From contig CADCXC010000046.1 of assembly GCA_902806595.1 (NCBI GenBank), forward strand, positions 372,001 to 436,000: a stretch of DNA of 64,000 nucleotides. The letters are read 5' to 3'. The stretch comes from Pyrenopolyporus hunteri. Taxonomy: Eukaryota > Ascomycota > Sordariomycetes > Xylariales > Hypoxylaceae. The position numbers were made by a program, and so were the translations under genes. Position 1 is the stretch's first letter. Every line of letters begins with the position of its first letter. Shown in pieces: positions 1-12,063 of the stretch. The notes beneath the pieces are model-generated. The model was not told the origin of the DNA. It made no database searches and saw only the letters and a program-made list of their open reading frames with translations.

Positions 1-2027
1 CTGCTCGTGAAAAGCGACGAGAGCAGTGTAGAAAAGCAGGCCTGGAGCTTCTGAAAGCCGGCAAACCTTCTCAAGCACATGCCGAACTACAGAAAGCCGT
101 CGATATCACCCCTGAGATGGCACGCCATTTAATCGAGGAGCTAAAGAAAGCCGGTATACCTTATGTAGTAGCGCCCTACGAAGCTGATCCGCAGTTGGTT
201 TATCTAGAGCGCCAGGGCCTCATCAGTGGCATCCTCTCCGAAGATTCGGACCTGCTGGTTTTCGGTGCGAAACGACTATTGACAAAACTCGACCAGCATG
301 GCCAATGCATCGAAATTAACCGGAAGGATTTCTGTGCCTGCCGCGAGGTATCTCTAACGGGTTGGACAGACACCCAATTCCGACAGATGGCCATTCTAAG
401 CGGCTGCGATTATCTCGACAGTATTAATAACTTAGGATTGAAGACCGCGCATAGGATGCTGCGGAAACACAAGACACCCGAGCGAGTTATTCGTATGCTG
501 CAATTTGACGGCAAATACCGCGTCCCGACCGATTATCTGACCCTGTTTCACCAAGCTGAGCAGACTTTTCTGTATCAATGGGTCTTCTGTCCTAAGGGGA
601 ATAAGTTGGTTAATTTCACCCAACCGGGGCCCGACATTAATATCGACGACCTTCCGTTTATTGGCCCTTCGATAGAACCGGAAATCGCTCGAGGTATCGC
701 TACCGGAGATGTAAATCCGATTACGAAGCAAACCATAATGCTTCAGAGTCTACCTTCGCCGAGAAAGCGCACCGTATCAGGAACCGTTCGCGCCGTACCT
801 CAGGCTCACTCGGTCCGAGAGCCCCCTGAGAAGCCGATCGATTCTTATTTCAAGGGCCACCGCCGAATCCCTCTTGGCGAGATGGAACCGAATTGCTTCT
901 CCGTCGACCCTGCGCGACTTGCCAGCATGACCGAGAATGGTAATCGACCCATCGTGTACCCGCTTCCACGACCGTATCTTGACGAGACTGGTTCTACCAC
1001 GTCCACTGGTTCGCGCACATATATCACCAGACCGGAGGGTTCTCGTACTCTTCGACGTCGAACCGAACCAGTGACTAACCTGCTCAGTAACGGCGGCCGG
1101 ACTCTAGCCTCAGGATCGCGACGCCAGACTATTGAACCCCGAATTAATGCTCCGAGCAACTCAGGGAGCACAGGGGCCGCTCAACCCGTTCGACCACCGA
1201 AGAAGGCGCGTTTATGCGACGACGCTAGTTCGGAGCTAAGCCTTGACAAGAAACGGAGCAAGTTCTTCCCGCCTAGTAATACGAAGAGCGTGGTTACCAA
1301 GAAAGCAGAGGGGTACCTTATGTCAGACGATTCCATCGAGGAAGCCCTTAAAGACCTCCCCGACTTTAGCGGATGGGGTTCGTCGCTCAAGGACCAGAAG
1401 GAAGTCGTGGTTTATCAAGAGTCACAATCAACGTCAGCAAACGATGAAGTTTCTAACGACGAAGAGCCATGCGCCGAGAGCGGTTCCGCCGAAACCACAG
1501 CTACGACGCGGGATGATGTGCCTCTAAAGACGCCTACCATCGCCGAACGTTTCAGCTATGGGGGAGTCCAGTCGCGTAGGCAGAGCGCTTCCACATCTTC
1601 CTCGAGCCGAAGTTCTCTCGCAGCAACCACTCCCGCTACCTCCATCATGTCTTCCACCCCCTTTTCGTCCACGCAGCCATCAACCGCGAAGACAACACCG
1701 GCGACACCGCTTCAGAGACTTGGGATTAAGGCCTTGGGACGAACCAAACAGCCGTCTACGCCTTCGTTTGTAGCACCGCGACCTGTGAAACGTTCCAGTC
1801 TCGGCAGGCGGAGTATAGATTCCATGCCTATCAACCCGGCGTTCGTGCCCTTACCCCCGGTAGATCTGGAAGAGGTGGAAGCGCTACACAGGCCTATGGG
1901 TAGCGAGGACTTGATAGTGCCTGAGGGCGAGTACGAGGAGGTTCTTGACGAGCAGGAGAATCTGGGCTCGGACAAGGGCAGGATCGGAAGCAGGCGAATG
2001 GATTTAACGAGGTTTCTGTTTTCTTGA
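1..2027 (+). CDS. exo1: Exonuclease 1 (EXO1), 5'-truncated by window edge
   Basis: 5'-3' exonuclease and flap endonuclease of the Rad2/XPG family, acting in mismatch repair (downstream of MutS homologues) and DNA end resection in the nucleus. The frame is open from base 3, so the N-terminal nuclease half begins outside the window; 674 residues are visible. Early in the visible part the XPG-I region shows EADPQL and SEDSDLL, which carry metal-binding acidic residues, then a helix-hairpin-helix region (SGCDYL, then GLKTAHRML). The remaining ~450 residues are low-complexity, rich in Ser/Thr/Pro/Arg, as is usual for the regulatory tail of EXO1. No intron is needed in the visible part. An internal ATG at 117 is not the true start because homology continues upstream of it. 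Its repair partner MSH2 lies 7 kb downstream on the other strand. Family assignment is firm; EXO1 rather than another Rad2 member is inferred from the tail and motif spacing. Confidence 0.93.
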   Translation, partial: AREKRREQCRKAGLELLKAGKPSQAHAELQKAVDITPEMARHLIEELKKAGIPYVVAPYEADPQLVYLERQGLISGILSEDSDLLVFGAKRLLTKLDQHGQCIEINRKDFCACREVSLTGWTDTQFRQMAILSGCDYLDSINNLGLKTAHRMLRKHKTPERVIRMLQFDGKYRVPTDYLTLFHQAEQTFLYQWVFCPKGNKLVNFTQPGPDINIDDLPFIGPSIEPEIARGIATGDVNPITKQTIMLQSLPSPRKRTVSGTVRAVPQAHSVREPPEKPIDSYFKGHRRIPLGEMEPNCFSVDPARLASMTENGNRPIVYPLPRPYLDETGSTTSTGSRTYITRPEGSRTLRRRTEPVTNLLSNGGRTLASGSRRQTIEPRINAPSNSGSTGAAQPVRPPKKARLCDDASSELSLDKKRSKFFPPSNTKSVVTKKAEGYLMSDDSIEEALKDLPDFSGWGSSLKDQKEVVVYQESQSTSANDEVSNDEEPCAESGSAETTATTRDDVPLKTPTIAERFSYGGVQSRRQSASTSSSSRSSLAATTPATSIMSSTPFSSTQPSTAKTTPATPLQRLGIKALGRTKQPSTPSFVAPRPVKRSSLGRRSIDSMPINPAFVPLPPVDLEEVEALHRPMGSEDLIVPEGEYEEVLDEQENLGSDKGRIGSRRMDLTRFLFS

Positions 2028-4116
2028 TCGGAGGCGAAGTCTCGTCACGGTGTCTACCTCCGTTACACCGGATCGGCGGAGACGTCGATGAGATGGAATG
2101 ATCATATTAGCATAGCGCCGGAGTTTTGGGGGCCATCATAACAGAGTAAAAGCGTACTGGCAAGCATCGTTTGGCTGAAAGCAAAGGGTCATAAGGGTCA
2201 TGTTTTAAGGGTTTGGGAGCATTAAAACCAATGGAGTATGGGGTATGGGAAGGCCAGTTACAGTTTCTTTTAAGAATCGGCGTGTTGATATAAACTCTTG
2301 GTGTTTGTGAACGTAGTTAGGTCGGATAAAGCGGCCTGATGAAGCGGCCCGGTGATTGACGTGTGTGAAACGGCGGTTGCCTTGTGTATGTTCTGTGTAC
2401 ATATATATGAAGGCTGAAAGACTGTTAATATACGAGATAGGCTTATAATCAGCTGTGCGTGCGTCGACCCATCCCTTCGGCTTGACGCTATTCAGGGCAA
2501 CTACCTATCTATTAGCGCTGGTTTCCTATTCGGGCTTTTTAAGGCTACGGTTAGGCGGTTAGGCCAGGGACGTTTTAATAGGCAAAGGCAAATAGGCAAA
2601 CAAGGAACCGAATTATCGCCGATACTCCACCTTTGGTACGAACGGCGGGCCAGCTGGCAGTCAGCGAAGTAAGTACCTAGGTAGGTATCTGTGTACTAGC
2701 GCAAATAGCGTAAGCAGTGCCAGTCAGTTGCGTCAGAAACCCGCGACTGCCGGGATTCGTCGTGGGATTGGATCCAGAGGCCCCAACATCGCCAGCGGCC
2801 ACCCAGCAAAATTTCACCAAAAGAAGGCAAGCAGAAAAGCAAAAGGCACCTGCCAGGCAGAACAGCAACCATTGCCTGCCCGGTGGATGCACGTATTGTC
2901 TCGTACCTAAGTACGCTATTGTACAGCCCAAGTACCTGATATACCTAATATAGCGTATTGAGGGTATTGCTGGTACGGGCGTATTACAAACAGGTTAAAA
3001 CTTGACCCTTGACGTCGGATGCCTAGGCTGTAAATTGGGGGGGCGACAGGGAAGGTTGTAGGTACCCAGCCCACTAAGTTAAAGAAAACCGCCCCGTTGA
3101 AGCCGTCGGGCGTCGCCATTGCGGTGGACAGCGGTGCCAACGCTTTTTATGTATCGTACAATACAATACAATAGGTACAATACAATACAATACAATACGT
3201 ACAGGTAATTACATAGCGGACGTCTGTCTGACTCGACTCTTCTGCAACACTCTCGATTTCCAGCTTATCCAAGCCTGTCCAGCCTTCTGAGCAAGTCTCC
3301 TGAGCAGTCCCCTGAGCAGCCTTCTCTCTTTGTAAATCTTGAAGTCGAGCCTTTTCTGCCTGCCCGTCTTTGCGATTATCCATGTCTACCTAGAATATAC
3401 TACGATCACCACGGATTTGTAAATATTCGCCAGGGCGTCAAGGCCGTTTAATCCAACTCCCCAAAGGTTTTAGCGATTCTATTTCCAGGGGCTTCAGTTT
3501 TCCCAAATTCCCCTCGTTTTTCTCGCAACGCACCGCCTCATGCACGCCATCCATTCCAGTTGACCCCTCCTGATCCAGCTGACGAGGGTCGCCTGTATAT
3601 TTTTCGCCTCTACGTACATGATTACACAAGGCGCCTCGTGCCTCTCTGATTGCTCTACATAGGTACTGTACCGTACCTTGCTATCCCTCTCCACCCTAAC
3701 ACCAACTCACACCGTCCGCAAACCCCGAGTCACTCGATAGTTTCCGCTTGTCTGACCCGGTGAACCATACTCGACGGCACGCTCAGACAGCATCCGATTT
3801 AGCAAACGGTTGAAAGAGCATTCTCTAATTCACTAGACCCTCCAGATTTCAGCTGATATAACGACGGTACCCATCTGCGGCTGCAGGTCGTGTCTTAGAG
3901 CAGCCTCTGATAACCCCCCCATCGTTCCTCGAGGCTCGTCCATAGCGAGCATTCCACAGGCCAACATTTCCAACCGACAAGATTCCTCCCACAACGAGGA
4001 AGCGGAAAGCCGCTGAGGCGAAGATCTCCGCAGACACACCCGAGGCCTTACCCAGCAAGCGAGCCCTCGCCTCAGCAGCTGCCACCGAAGCAGCACCCCC
4101 GACTCCCATCACCGGC
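2028..4116. other. Intergenic, EXO1 3' side and RBR ligase promoter
   Basis: No supported gene. It holds an ACAAT microsatellite (about 3157-3199) and short TACC/GGTA tracts near 2680-2700. Small reading frames on both strands lack conserved features. The last ~170 bases (3946-4116) are open in the frame of the downstream ligase but have no ATG; see findings. Confidence 0.6.
3157..3199. repeat. ACAAT pentanucleotide microsatellite
   Basis: Repeated TACAA/ACAAT units in two blocks interrupted by TAGG, about 40 bases in total, intergenic. Seen directly. Confidence 0.85.
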
Positions 4117-5882
4117 ATGGATTCAGACGAGGACTTTGTCTCTACCGTCTCCAGTGGAGACGACGTCATGCAAGATGATAGCGATAACGACCTATCCGGC
4201 GCCGAGGGTATGTCTACTCTCTCTTCTTCCTTTTTTTATTTCCCCTGCGCTTCCCTTATCTTGCCCGCCCCGTCAGGCTCGCTAACCAGCAATGCTCGAT
4301 ACCTTAGATTTCGATGTCTTCGACGACGAACCAGACGACGAGCCCGGCATCCCGTCCCAAAAGTCCGATAAGAAGAAGGGCGTGTCGTTCGACGTCAGCT
4401 ACAGAGTATACACGCCGAAGGACATTAAACAACAACAAGAAGAAATGGTCAACGAAGTAAACATGATTCTGGAAATGAGTAAGGAGGATGCTGCTATCTT
4501 GCTGCGCTACTTTCGATGGAACAAGGAACGGTTAATCGAGGATTATATGGACAACCCAGTCAAGGTCTTGGAGGCGGCAGGTCTAGGTCCCAGCTCTAGC
4601 AGCGCTCCTCAATTAGAAACCATACCCGGATTCGTGTGCGACATCTGCTTCGAGGACGGGGAGGGGCTGCTCAGCTTCGCGATGAAATGCGGGCACCGGT
4701 ACTGTGTAGATTGTTATCGGCAGTACCTTACGCAGAAGATCCGCGAAGAGGGCGAGGCAGCCCGCATCCAGTGCCCCGCCGAAGGCTGCCACCGCATTAT
4801 CGACGCCAGGTCGCTGGACCTGCTGGTAACGACGGACCTAGCCGACCGGTATCAGGAACTCCTCAACCGAACATACGTCGAAGACAGGGACACGCTCAAA
4901 TGGTGTCCTGCCCCCGACTGCGAGAACGCCGTCGAATGTGCGATTAAGAAGAAGGACCTGGACAAAGTGGTGCCGACCGTGGTCTGCGCCTGCGGTAATA
5001 GGTTCTGCTTCGGCTGTATTCTCAGCGACCACCAGCCGGCGCCCTGCGAACTCGTCAAGAGGTGGCTAAAGAAATGTGCAGATGATAGTGAGACCGCAAA
5101 CTGGATCTCGGCTAACACCAAGGAGTGTCCCAAATGCAACTCTACGATCGAGAAGAACGGAGGCTGCAACCACATGACCTGCCGCAAATGCAAGCACGAG
5201 TTCTGCTGGATGTGCATGGGTCTATGGTCGGAGCACGGCACGAGTTGGTACAACTGCAACAGGTTCGAGGAGAAGAGCGGTACGGAGGCGCGCGACGCCC
5301 AGGCGAGGTCGCGGGTGTCCCTAGAGCGATACTTACATTATTATAACCGATACGCTAACCACGAGCAGTCGGCGCGCCTGGATAAGGATATCTACCAGAA
5401 GACGGAGAAGAAGATGGTGCAGCTGCAGACGGCATCGGGCATGTCCTGGATCGAAGTACAATACCTAAACTCGGCGTCGCAGGCGTTACAGACGTGTCGC
5501 CAGACGCTGAAGTGGACCTACGCCTTCGCATTCTACCTGGCCCGGAACAACCTCACGGAGATCTTCGAGGATAACCAGAAAGACCTGGAGCTCGCGGTCG
5601 AGGCGTTGTCGGAGATGTTCGAAAAGCCTATCTCGGAGCTGTCGGCACCCAAGCTCAAGGTGGATATCATGGACAAGACTACGTATTGTAACCGTCGACG
5701 GGTTATCCTATTGGAAGATACGGCGGATAACTTGGCCAATGGTACGTTTAAACCCATGTCTTCAGGGTCTTGAGAACCGGGCTAACTCACTTGCTTTCCC
5801 CCTTCACCTAGGACGATGGACGTTTAACGTAGATCTCAAGAACAATGCTCCCGGAGCCGGCGGGGCGAGCTCTCGCGGGTAA
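4117..5882 (+). CDS. RBR (RING-IBR-RING) E3 ubiquitin ligase, Ariadne/HHARI type
   Basis: Transfers ubiquitin by the RING/HECT-hybrid mechanism: RING1 binds the E2 and a RING2 cysteine takes the thioester. Exons 4117-4207, 4308-5741 and 5812-5882 give 531 aa, the usual size for fungal Ariadne proteins. The N-terminus is acidic (MDSDEDF), as in family members. RING1 starts with CDIC at about residue 141, the IBR lies in between, and RING2 starts with CPKC at about 304 with the catalytic Cys at about 317 in GGCNHMTC. A helical Ariadne domain with coiled-coil character follows. The last intron has a GTACGT donor (5742), a GCTAAC branch and a CCTAG acceptor, and adds a short tail ending at 5882; without it the frame would stop at 5773. 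An alternative in-phase acceptor at 4289 would add six residues, but a CTAAC branch only a few bases away makes 4307 more likely. Confidence 0.93.
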
Positions 5883-7004
5883 ATTGTATTCTAATGGCAT
5901 CGATAGATAGAAGGCGACCACGGATGGAGTTTTGGGATGCGACATCGTTATGACATTACCAGATTACCTCGCTTTTTCATGAGCATTTTCGCTTTTACAT
6001 GCGCCGTCCTCGCTCTAACCAACGGCTCACACATGGGGGGATGCATCTTATCTACTAGGTACAACAATGCTTCTACACTAGCTCAGATTCGCAATGACGA
6101 GAAAAAAAAATGATAAAAATAGATAGTATCTCCTCCTTTCCTTTCCTCGCCGCGAATACGTCAACTACTGTTGTCTTCAAGTAGGTGAGGGACGTAGGTA
6201 AGTGTATGCTTAGGATATATATGTGGAGAGTAAATAGAAGACCTACCTTACATATCTACTACCTAAAGGAAGTATTTACATCAGGTACTTACCTACCTAC
6301 CTCAGTATATGTATCTATATATATTAACTAATAGGCCGTGTGCCTACACAGGCAGACAGGTAATCTAGAGGATGATATATAATATATTATGACACAGTGC
6401 GAGCCCTGATGGGAGAGTTTAGCAAAATCCGGTAAAAGTTAGGACTCCCTATAGAATACATCACCGTGTAATACGTCATCGGAGAAAACTGTGCAGCAGT
6501 AGCTCACGTCATAGTTTCCATGACTCCAGCTTCCCCCCCAGCGGTGGTAGTACAATACATACATAGGTACCTACCTAGCTCGTAATTATCTATATCCCGA
6601 TAAGAGGTAGGTACCACCTAACCTACCTAGGTAGGTACATGTATATTGCTGTAGGCTGCATACAGTACCTAACCTAGCTGACGCAGTATACCCGGAGAAG
6701 CTTTCCAACCCTCCTTCCCTCCTTTCCTTCGTCGGCGGCTACTCGCATTTAGCCCCAAACGCCAACCGCGCGCTCCACCTTGACCTCATCTTTCCCTCTA
6801 GTCCGCTTTCTTCCCGTTTACTCGCCTGCGCCTATTTAACTTAACACTACTCTTTCGTAGCTCGATATACCGTAACATATCACATCATATTACTTCGCCT
6901 TACTTCTTCTCATCTCGTCTCATCTCACCTCACCTCACCTCACCTCACTACGGCGCAACATAACATAGCATAGCATAGCTTAACACAGCAAACGCATAAC
7001 AGCA
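5883..7004. other. Intergenic with TACC/GGTA arrays; peroxiredoxin promoter and leader
   Basis: AT-rich stretch carrying several TACCTACC/GGTAGGTA clusters (about 6270-6310, 6560-6660). Just upstream of the peroxiredoxin start there is a CT-rich leader and a CACCT pentamer tract (6926-6948), followed by CATAG/CATAA-like repeats. No gene supported. Confidence 0.6.
6926..6948. repeat. CACCT pentanucleotide tract in 5' leader
   Basis: Four to five tandem CTCAC/CACCT units, 57-80 bases before the peroxiredoxin ATG, so probably within its 5' untranslated region. Confidence 0.8.
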
Positions 7005-8030
7005 ATGGCCTTCCGCCTCGCCGCGCGCCGCGTCCCCACCTCATCATTCTCGCACTCCTTCTCCTCCCCCTCTCCTTCACCTTTCCTCCGCACCCTCAAA
7101 CCCGCCTCCGCCTCCGCGCGCCGCGGCTTCCACGCGACGCCGCGGGCGCTCGTCCAGGTCGGCGAGCCGATCCCGGACCTGGAGGTGCTGCACGAGGGCT
7201 CGCCGGGCAACAAGGTGAACCTGGCCAAGGAGTTCGCCAAGGCCAACGGCGTGATCGTGGGCGTCCCCGCGGCCTTCTCCGGCGCCTGCTCCCAGACCCA
7301 CGTCCCGAGCTACATCCAGCACCCCCGGATCAAGGATGCGGGGAGCGTGTTCGTGGTTAGTGTGAACGATGCTTTTGTGTGAGTTGCTCTCTTGTTTTCT
7401 TCCCCTTTTCTTTCTGGGAGGTGCTCAGGGCGCTCTGTGCTTGCTGTTATGTGTATGTATATCTGTGGATAGGGCCTTGGGGTATGAGTTGGCACGGCGG
7501 GAAAGAGGAAAAGAAAATGTCCGGGCTTCGGAATTCACCAGCCAAGAATTTTCACGGGATGGCCTGGAAATTCGTAAAAAGGGGCGCGATACAACTAGCT
7601 AACAACCAACCAACAGCATGAAAGCGTGGGCTGACCAGCTCGACCCTACGCACGAGTCCGGGGTAAGTCAGCCGAGAGCTACTTGCGCCGTCCGACTTGC
7701 CCGCTAACCTCCGGAACAGATCCGCTTCCTAGCCGACCCGGCCGGCGAGTTCACCAAGGCGCTGGACCTGGGCTTCGACGCGCCCGCCATCTTCGGCGGC
7801 ATGCGGGCCAAGCGCTACGCCCTCGTCGTCGAAGACGGCAAGGTCAAGTCCATCCACGTCGAGCCGGATAACACCGGCACAAACGGTAAGACCACCCTGA
7901 CCCGAACTGCCCGGCTACCTGATTGCCATCGTAAAAGGGGGCTCTTGGATTTGGCTGGTGTGATAAAGGAGACATGCTGACTCTAGCGTATCTAGTTTCT
8001 ATGGCCGATAAGGTGCTGGGTTCGTCGTAG
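7005..8030 (+). CDS. Peroxiredoxin, Prx5/PMP20-type, probable mitochondrial
   Basis: Thiol peroxidase reducing hydrogen peroxide and alkyl hydroperoxides. Exons 7005-7378, 7617-7662, 7720-7885 and 7996-8030 join to 206 aa. The first ~50 residues are rich in Arg/Ser/Ala and lack acids (MAFRLAARRV), typical of a mitochondrial targeting sequence. The redoxin domain follows, with the peroxidatic Cys95 in VPAAFSGACSQTHVP; family members usually have PGAFTPxCS, so Thr is replaced by Ser here. Cys95 is the only cysteine in the protein, so this is a 1-Cys enzyme needing an external thiol. The C-terminal NVSMADKVL is the family's usual ending and fixes the last acceptor at 7995; an in-phase acceptor at 7986 would insert three residues. 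Codons in exons 1 and 3 are strongly GC-ending, suggesting high expression. Confidence 0.93.
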
Positions 8031-8857
8031 GTCTGTGGGCCATGGTGGTGCAGTCTAAATGTGGTCTGGACCCCTCTTTATAAGACGTTTGGAAAACGAT
8101 GATGGTTGAGGAAAACTGTACGTGATGATTGTATTTAAAAATGCATACGTTTGATTCGATGTGACTGTTAGACTATAGTCTCGGCCTTTTTAGACATTTC
8201 AAGCACGACCAAAATATGACTACGTACGTAGGAGTGGTTACCCCCGATATGAATATTTCTGGCTCACGGATAAGCTGTGTCTACCGGTACGGTAGCTTAT
8301 TGCAAAGCAGTTTCATTTCTTTAGAAATAGACCTTTGTAAGCACGGTTTCTATAACCAGGTCTCTCCTAATTCGCGCCATATCAACCACTCTAGTGATTC
8401 CCTGTTGATAGAGCCTTAACTACTAGCTCATATCTTGGGGATAACGTGTTCGGGCCTTTAAGTTAAAAATGGGCTACCATTGGTAACGTACGTTGGATTT
8501 TGCTGACGCCCTAGCATCTCATGGCATCAAATCATGGAAGACACGTCTTAAAACACAGCTTAATATTCTTCTACCGTATAAAACTCACTTAAAGTGAACC
8601 ATAGGCTCTCTATCAGGTACCAATCATTAAATATCCGCCTGCCAAATCCTACAATACGACTATAGTATGCCAGTAAGTAACAGCATGAAAAGCCTCGCAA
8701 GCCAATCTACAGGTTCCTAATTACCTATTCCATCCCGCCCGATTCCGGGACGCCGAACTAAGCCGAGTCGTCATGAAGTGGTATTATGTACAAATCCGTT
8801 ATTACAATTCCCTTTCTCCCGGGTCAACGCCGCACCGCGTTGGTATGGTATCGAACG
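8031..8857. other. Intergenic between convergent peroxiredoxin and MSH2
   Basis: Shared 3' flank of two convergent genes. AT-rich; no conserved reading frame or repeat noticed. Confidence 0.6.
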
Positions 8858-11705
8858 TCATAGAGCCTTGACGGCAGCGAAGAACGGGTTCGCGAGGAGC
8901 TTCTCGTCCTTCTTGACGAGGTCCCTGAGGCGGTCGACCATCTGCTCCTTGGTCATGGTGCCGCCCTTGACCTCGTCCTTCCAGCGGACCAGGACGTCCT
9001 TGAGCCTGGCGCTGCCCTCCTCGACGTCCTGCTTGCCGTACTGCTGGGTGCCCGGGCCGTCGCCCTCGTGCTTGGCCGTGAAGTCCTCGAGCTCGTCGGC
9101 CTTGCGCTTGGCCATGCGCACCACCTTGTCCGGAAACCGCACCAGCTCCGCCACGTGGATGCCGAACGACTGGTCGCAGATCCCCGGCTCCACCTTATAC
9201 AGCAGCGTCACCTCCCGCTTGTCCACCTCGCCGCTGCCGGACGACGAGGAAATGTGCGCCGTCACGTGCAGGTTGCGTACCTGCGGGTGCTGGTCCGCGA
9301 GCGCCGTCAGCTCATGGAAGTGCGTGGCGAACATGGCGAAGCAGCCGATCTCCTTGATGATGTGCTCGCTGATGGCCCAGGCGAGGCCGAAGCCGTCGTA
9401 GGTCGAGGTACCGCGGCCTAACTCGTCGATGATGATGAGAGACTCGGCCGTGGCCGACTTAAGAATGTTGGCCGTTTCCAGCATCTCGGCCATGAAGGTG
9501 GAGACGCCCTTGAGCTGGGAGTCGCTGGCGCCGACACGCGCGAGTATGGAGTCGAAGATAGTGAGCTCGGCCTCTGTACACGGCACGAAGCAGCCAATCT
9601 GCGCCATCAGCGCGATGACGCCGATCTGTCTGATGTACGTCGACTTTCCGCCCATGTTTGGCCCCGTAATGATCAAGAAGGAGGATTCGCCGCGGCGGAG
9701 ATCGACGTCGTTCGTAATGAACTGCACGTCGTCCTGCATCTCCAAGCACGGGTGGCGCGCCTCTTTTAGGATGGTAGACCCCTCACCTCGGGGGTGGATA
9801 GTAGGGCGGACGTAGGATGTGGGCGCGTGGACCGAGCAGTGCGCGAACGATACTATTACGTCCAGGTGTGCCAAAACGCCGGCGAGTTGTTCTAGCACCG
9901 GACAGTACGATGCGGCAACGCTCACGACCTCGTTCACTAAGCCGCTCTGCGTCCTGTCGTAGGTCTGCGAGAGCTGGTCAAATTCACGACGATACGACTG
10001 TAGTTCCCTAGTGGTGAAGTACACGCCGTTCTTCTGCGTCGAACACTCCTGGTAGTGGGAATTGTTGCGGATACAGCTGGCTTCGGTCCTCGTCAGCCTC
10101 ATGCACCAACCATGGACCTTATGGTTCTCGAGGAAAATCTTTTTATTCTCCTCCTGGTTCAGATCGTCCGCTGCCTTCCTGAACTCTTTGTCCATGTTAG
10201 ATCTGAGCTTGTCAAGCTTTCTCCGTACGATGCGCAGGTTATCGTCAAACTCGGGCTTGATGATAAATTCGTGATTGTCGAGAGCCTCGAGGTCTACCGT
10301 AGTCTCGACCATGTCTGCGAGCTTTCCGAGACTATCTGAGAGGCTCCTTATTTTGTTGGTATATGCTTCGTCTAATGGATCCTTGTACTTCTCATCCATG
10401 ACGCCTTCGAGCGTCCCCAGAAACCCGGGTAAGCGGATAACTACTTGGTATGCTCTGACGACGTCCTCCAAGTTCGCTTTGTTTCGCTGAAATCGCTTTG
10501 CTAGACGATAGAGATCTGGCACGGACTTGAGATGTTCCTCCTGAATGGTCTGGCGTAGCTCCGTATCATTAACAAAAGCTTCGACCAACTGCTGGCGTTT
10601 CTCGATCTCGTCCTTGTTCATGAGCGGCTGTTTTAACCATTGTGACAGCAACCGACTGCCGACTGGTGTTTTGCAGTGGTTAAGCAATCCATACAAGCTC
10701 ATAGTCTTCGAGCCGTCCCTTGCACCAGGCATTAAGTTCAGAGCTTTGAGCGCCGCAGCGTCAAGCTTCATGAACTGGGACAAATCATGCTGATACAGCT
10801 GGTACTGGCCGAAGTTGGACGGGTCTTGGAGAATGCTTAGGTACTTGATCAAGGCCGCCGCGGATCCCATTGCCAGCTTGAGATCGGTCTGCGGGAGGAG
10901 GGTTGCGGACCGCTCATCTTTGAGTAAGCGAGCGAGATCTTGCTCGATGTCTTTCGTCCCAAAATCACCGACTGGCCTCTCGGCTACGGCGACTCCGCAA
11001 TTATCGATAATTTGTTTGAGCTTGGCCAGTTCGGGGTCCTTCTCGGTCTTGTCGGACTGGATGAGACATTCCTTAACGCCGAGTTGGATAAGGAGAGCCT
11101 CGAAGTTCGAGTAAAGGTCGTTATCGAGAAACTCGCTGACGCCAAGCTCTCGGACGCTGGCGTCGGCGAAGCATACACCGACATTTCTGGCCTCGCTGGC
11201 CTTGGCCGAAATCTTGACGGCTAGCATCATGGGCGCAGACTCGAACTGGCCACCGAGCTCTTCTTCGACGTCTTGTAAGTTCCCAGGTGAGGCTTGCTTG
11301 ACGACTTTCCAGTTCATACGGCCACCGCTGCTGGCATATATTTCGATGCGCTTCCCCAGCTTGAAGAGGGCTTCCCGCAGGAACTGTCTGAAGACGGTAA
11401 CGGTCATGGTGACGGATGGTAAGCCGCTGGCATCATTCCGGCCTAGCTGTCGTACAACAGATGTAGTCTTATAGACCGTCCTCGCAATGAAGTTGGCATC
11501 TTGGCCGTGAGCCGTGTACCAGTCGCCTCGGTCGAATATGCGTACGGTTTCTTCGCCGACAGCGGGTAGGGACTTGAAGAATCGGATGAAGCCGTGTTCA
11601 TCATCGACCTATTTCATGATTTCCGAGAGTTAGTTGATCCAGGGGCATAGCCTAGCGGGCTGGAATTGTACAAAGCCCTACCTTCAACTCGGGTCGGGAC
11701 GACAT
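8858..11705 (-). CDS. msh2: DNA mismatch repair protein MSH2
   Basis: MutS homologue, the common subunit of MutS-alpha and MutS-beta, which recognise mispairs and small loops in the nucleus. Exon 1 is 11682-11705 (eight codons, MSSRPELK) and exon 2 is 8858-11608, giving 924 aa, normal for fungal MSH2. The 73-nt intron has a GTAGGG donor and ATAG acceptor; the joined N-terminus reads into the conserved mismatch-binding domain (DEHGFIRFFKSLP). Connector, lever and clamp domains follow, then the ATPase: Walker A GPNMGGKST near residue 660, Walker B LIIIDELGRGTSTYDG, and the ATHFHEL motif. The C-terminal helix-turn-helix region (TKEQMVDRLRDL) is present. An internal ATG at 11407 is not the start. 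It is divergent from TRM10, and the intervening region holds ACGCGAC-type elements. Confidence 0.97.
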
Positions 11706-11965
11706 GGTGGCGTAGAGTGCTTGAATCCTCGTCTAGCAACGCAAATACTCTACTTCAATGTAAATATTAACCGAGTGGAAATAGTATAGTAGTAATGGAA
11801 GATGGTCTATTCTGGACTTCTGTTACATTCTTCGAGACGCATACGCGGTATTCGGCTTCGTCTTCGCCCTTATCGTTGCCCGTCGTACTCGTGACGATGT
11901 AGAACAGTAAGAAGAAGTACGGAGAAGCAATAAATAATATGTACTTGTAAGGGTCCAAAATGCAA

Positions 11966-12015
11966 GTCGCGTCTTAAAAATCAATTAAAGTCGAGGGGAC
12001 GCGACAGAACGCGCT
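11966..12015. promoter_or_regulatory. MCB/MBF-like ACGCG cluster upstream of MSH2
   Basis: GTCGCGTC at 11966-11973, GACGCGAC at 11998-12005 and AACGCGCT at 12008-12015, about 260-310 bases upstream of the MSH2 ATG. They share the CGCG core of the MluI cell-cycle box (ACGCGT) bound by MBF in yeasts, where MSH2 is a G1-S gene. The function here is inferred from motif and gene identity. Confidence 0.5.
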
Positions 12016-12063
12016 AAATTTGACAGCCCTTGCCCGCCGAAACCGCCCCAGCTCTTCGGTTCC

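Noticed and set aside
8778..9401. Long plus-strand frames antisense to MSH2
   Set aside because: Shadow frames of a GC-biased coding region; no independent homology.
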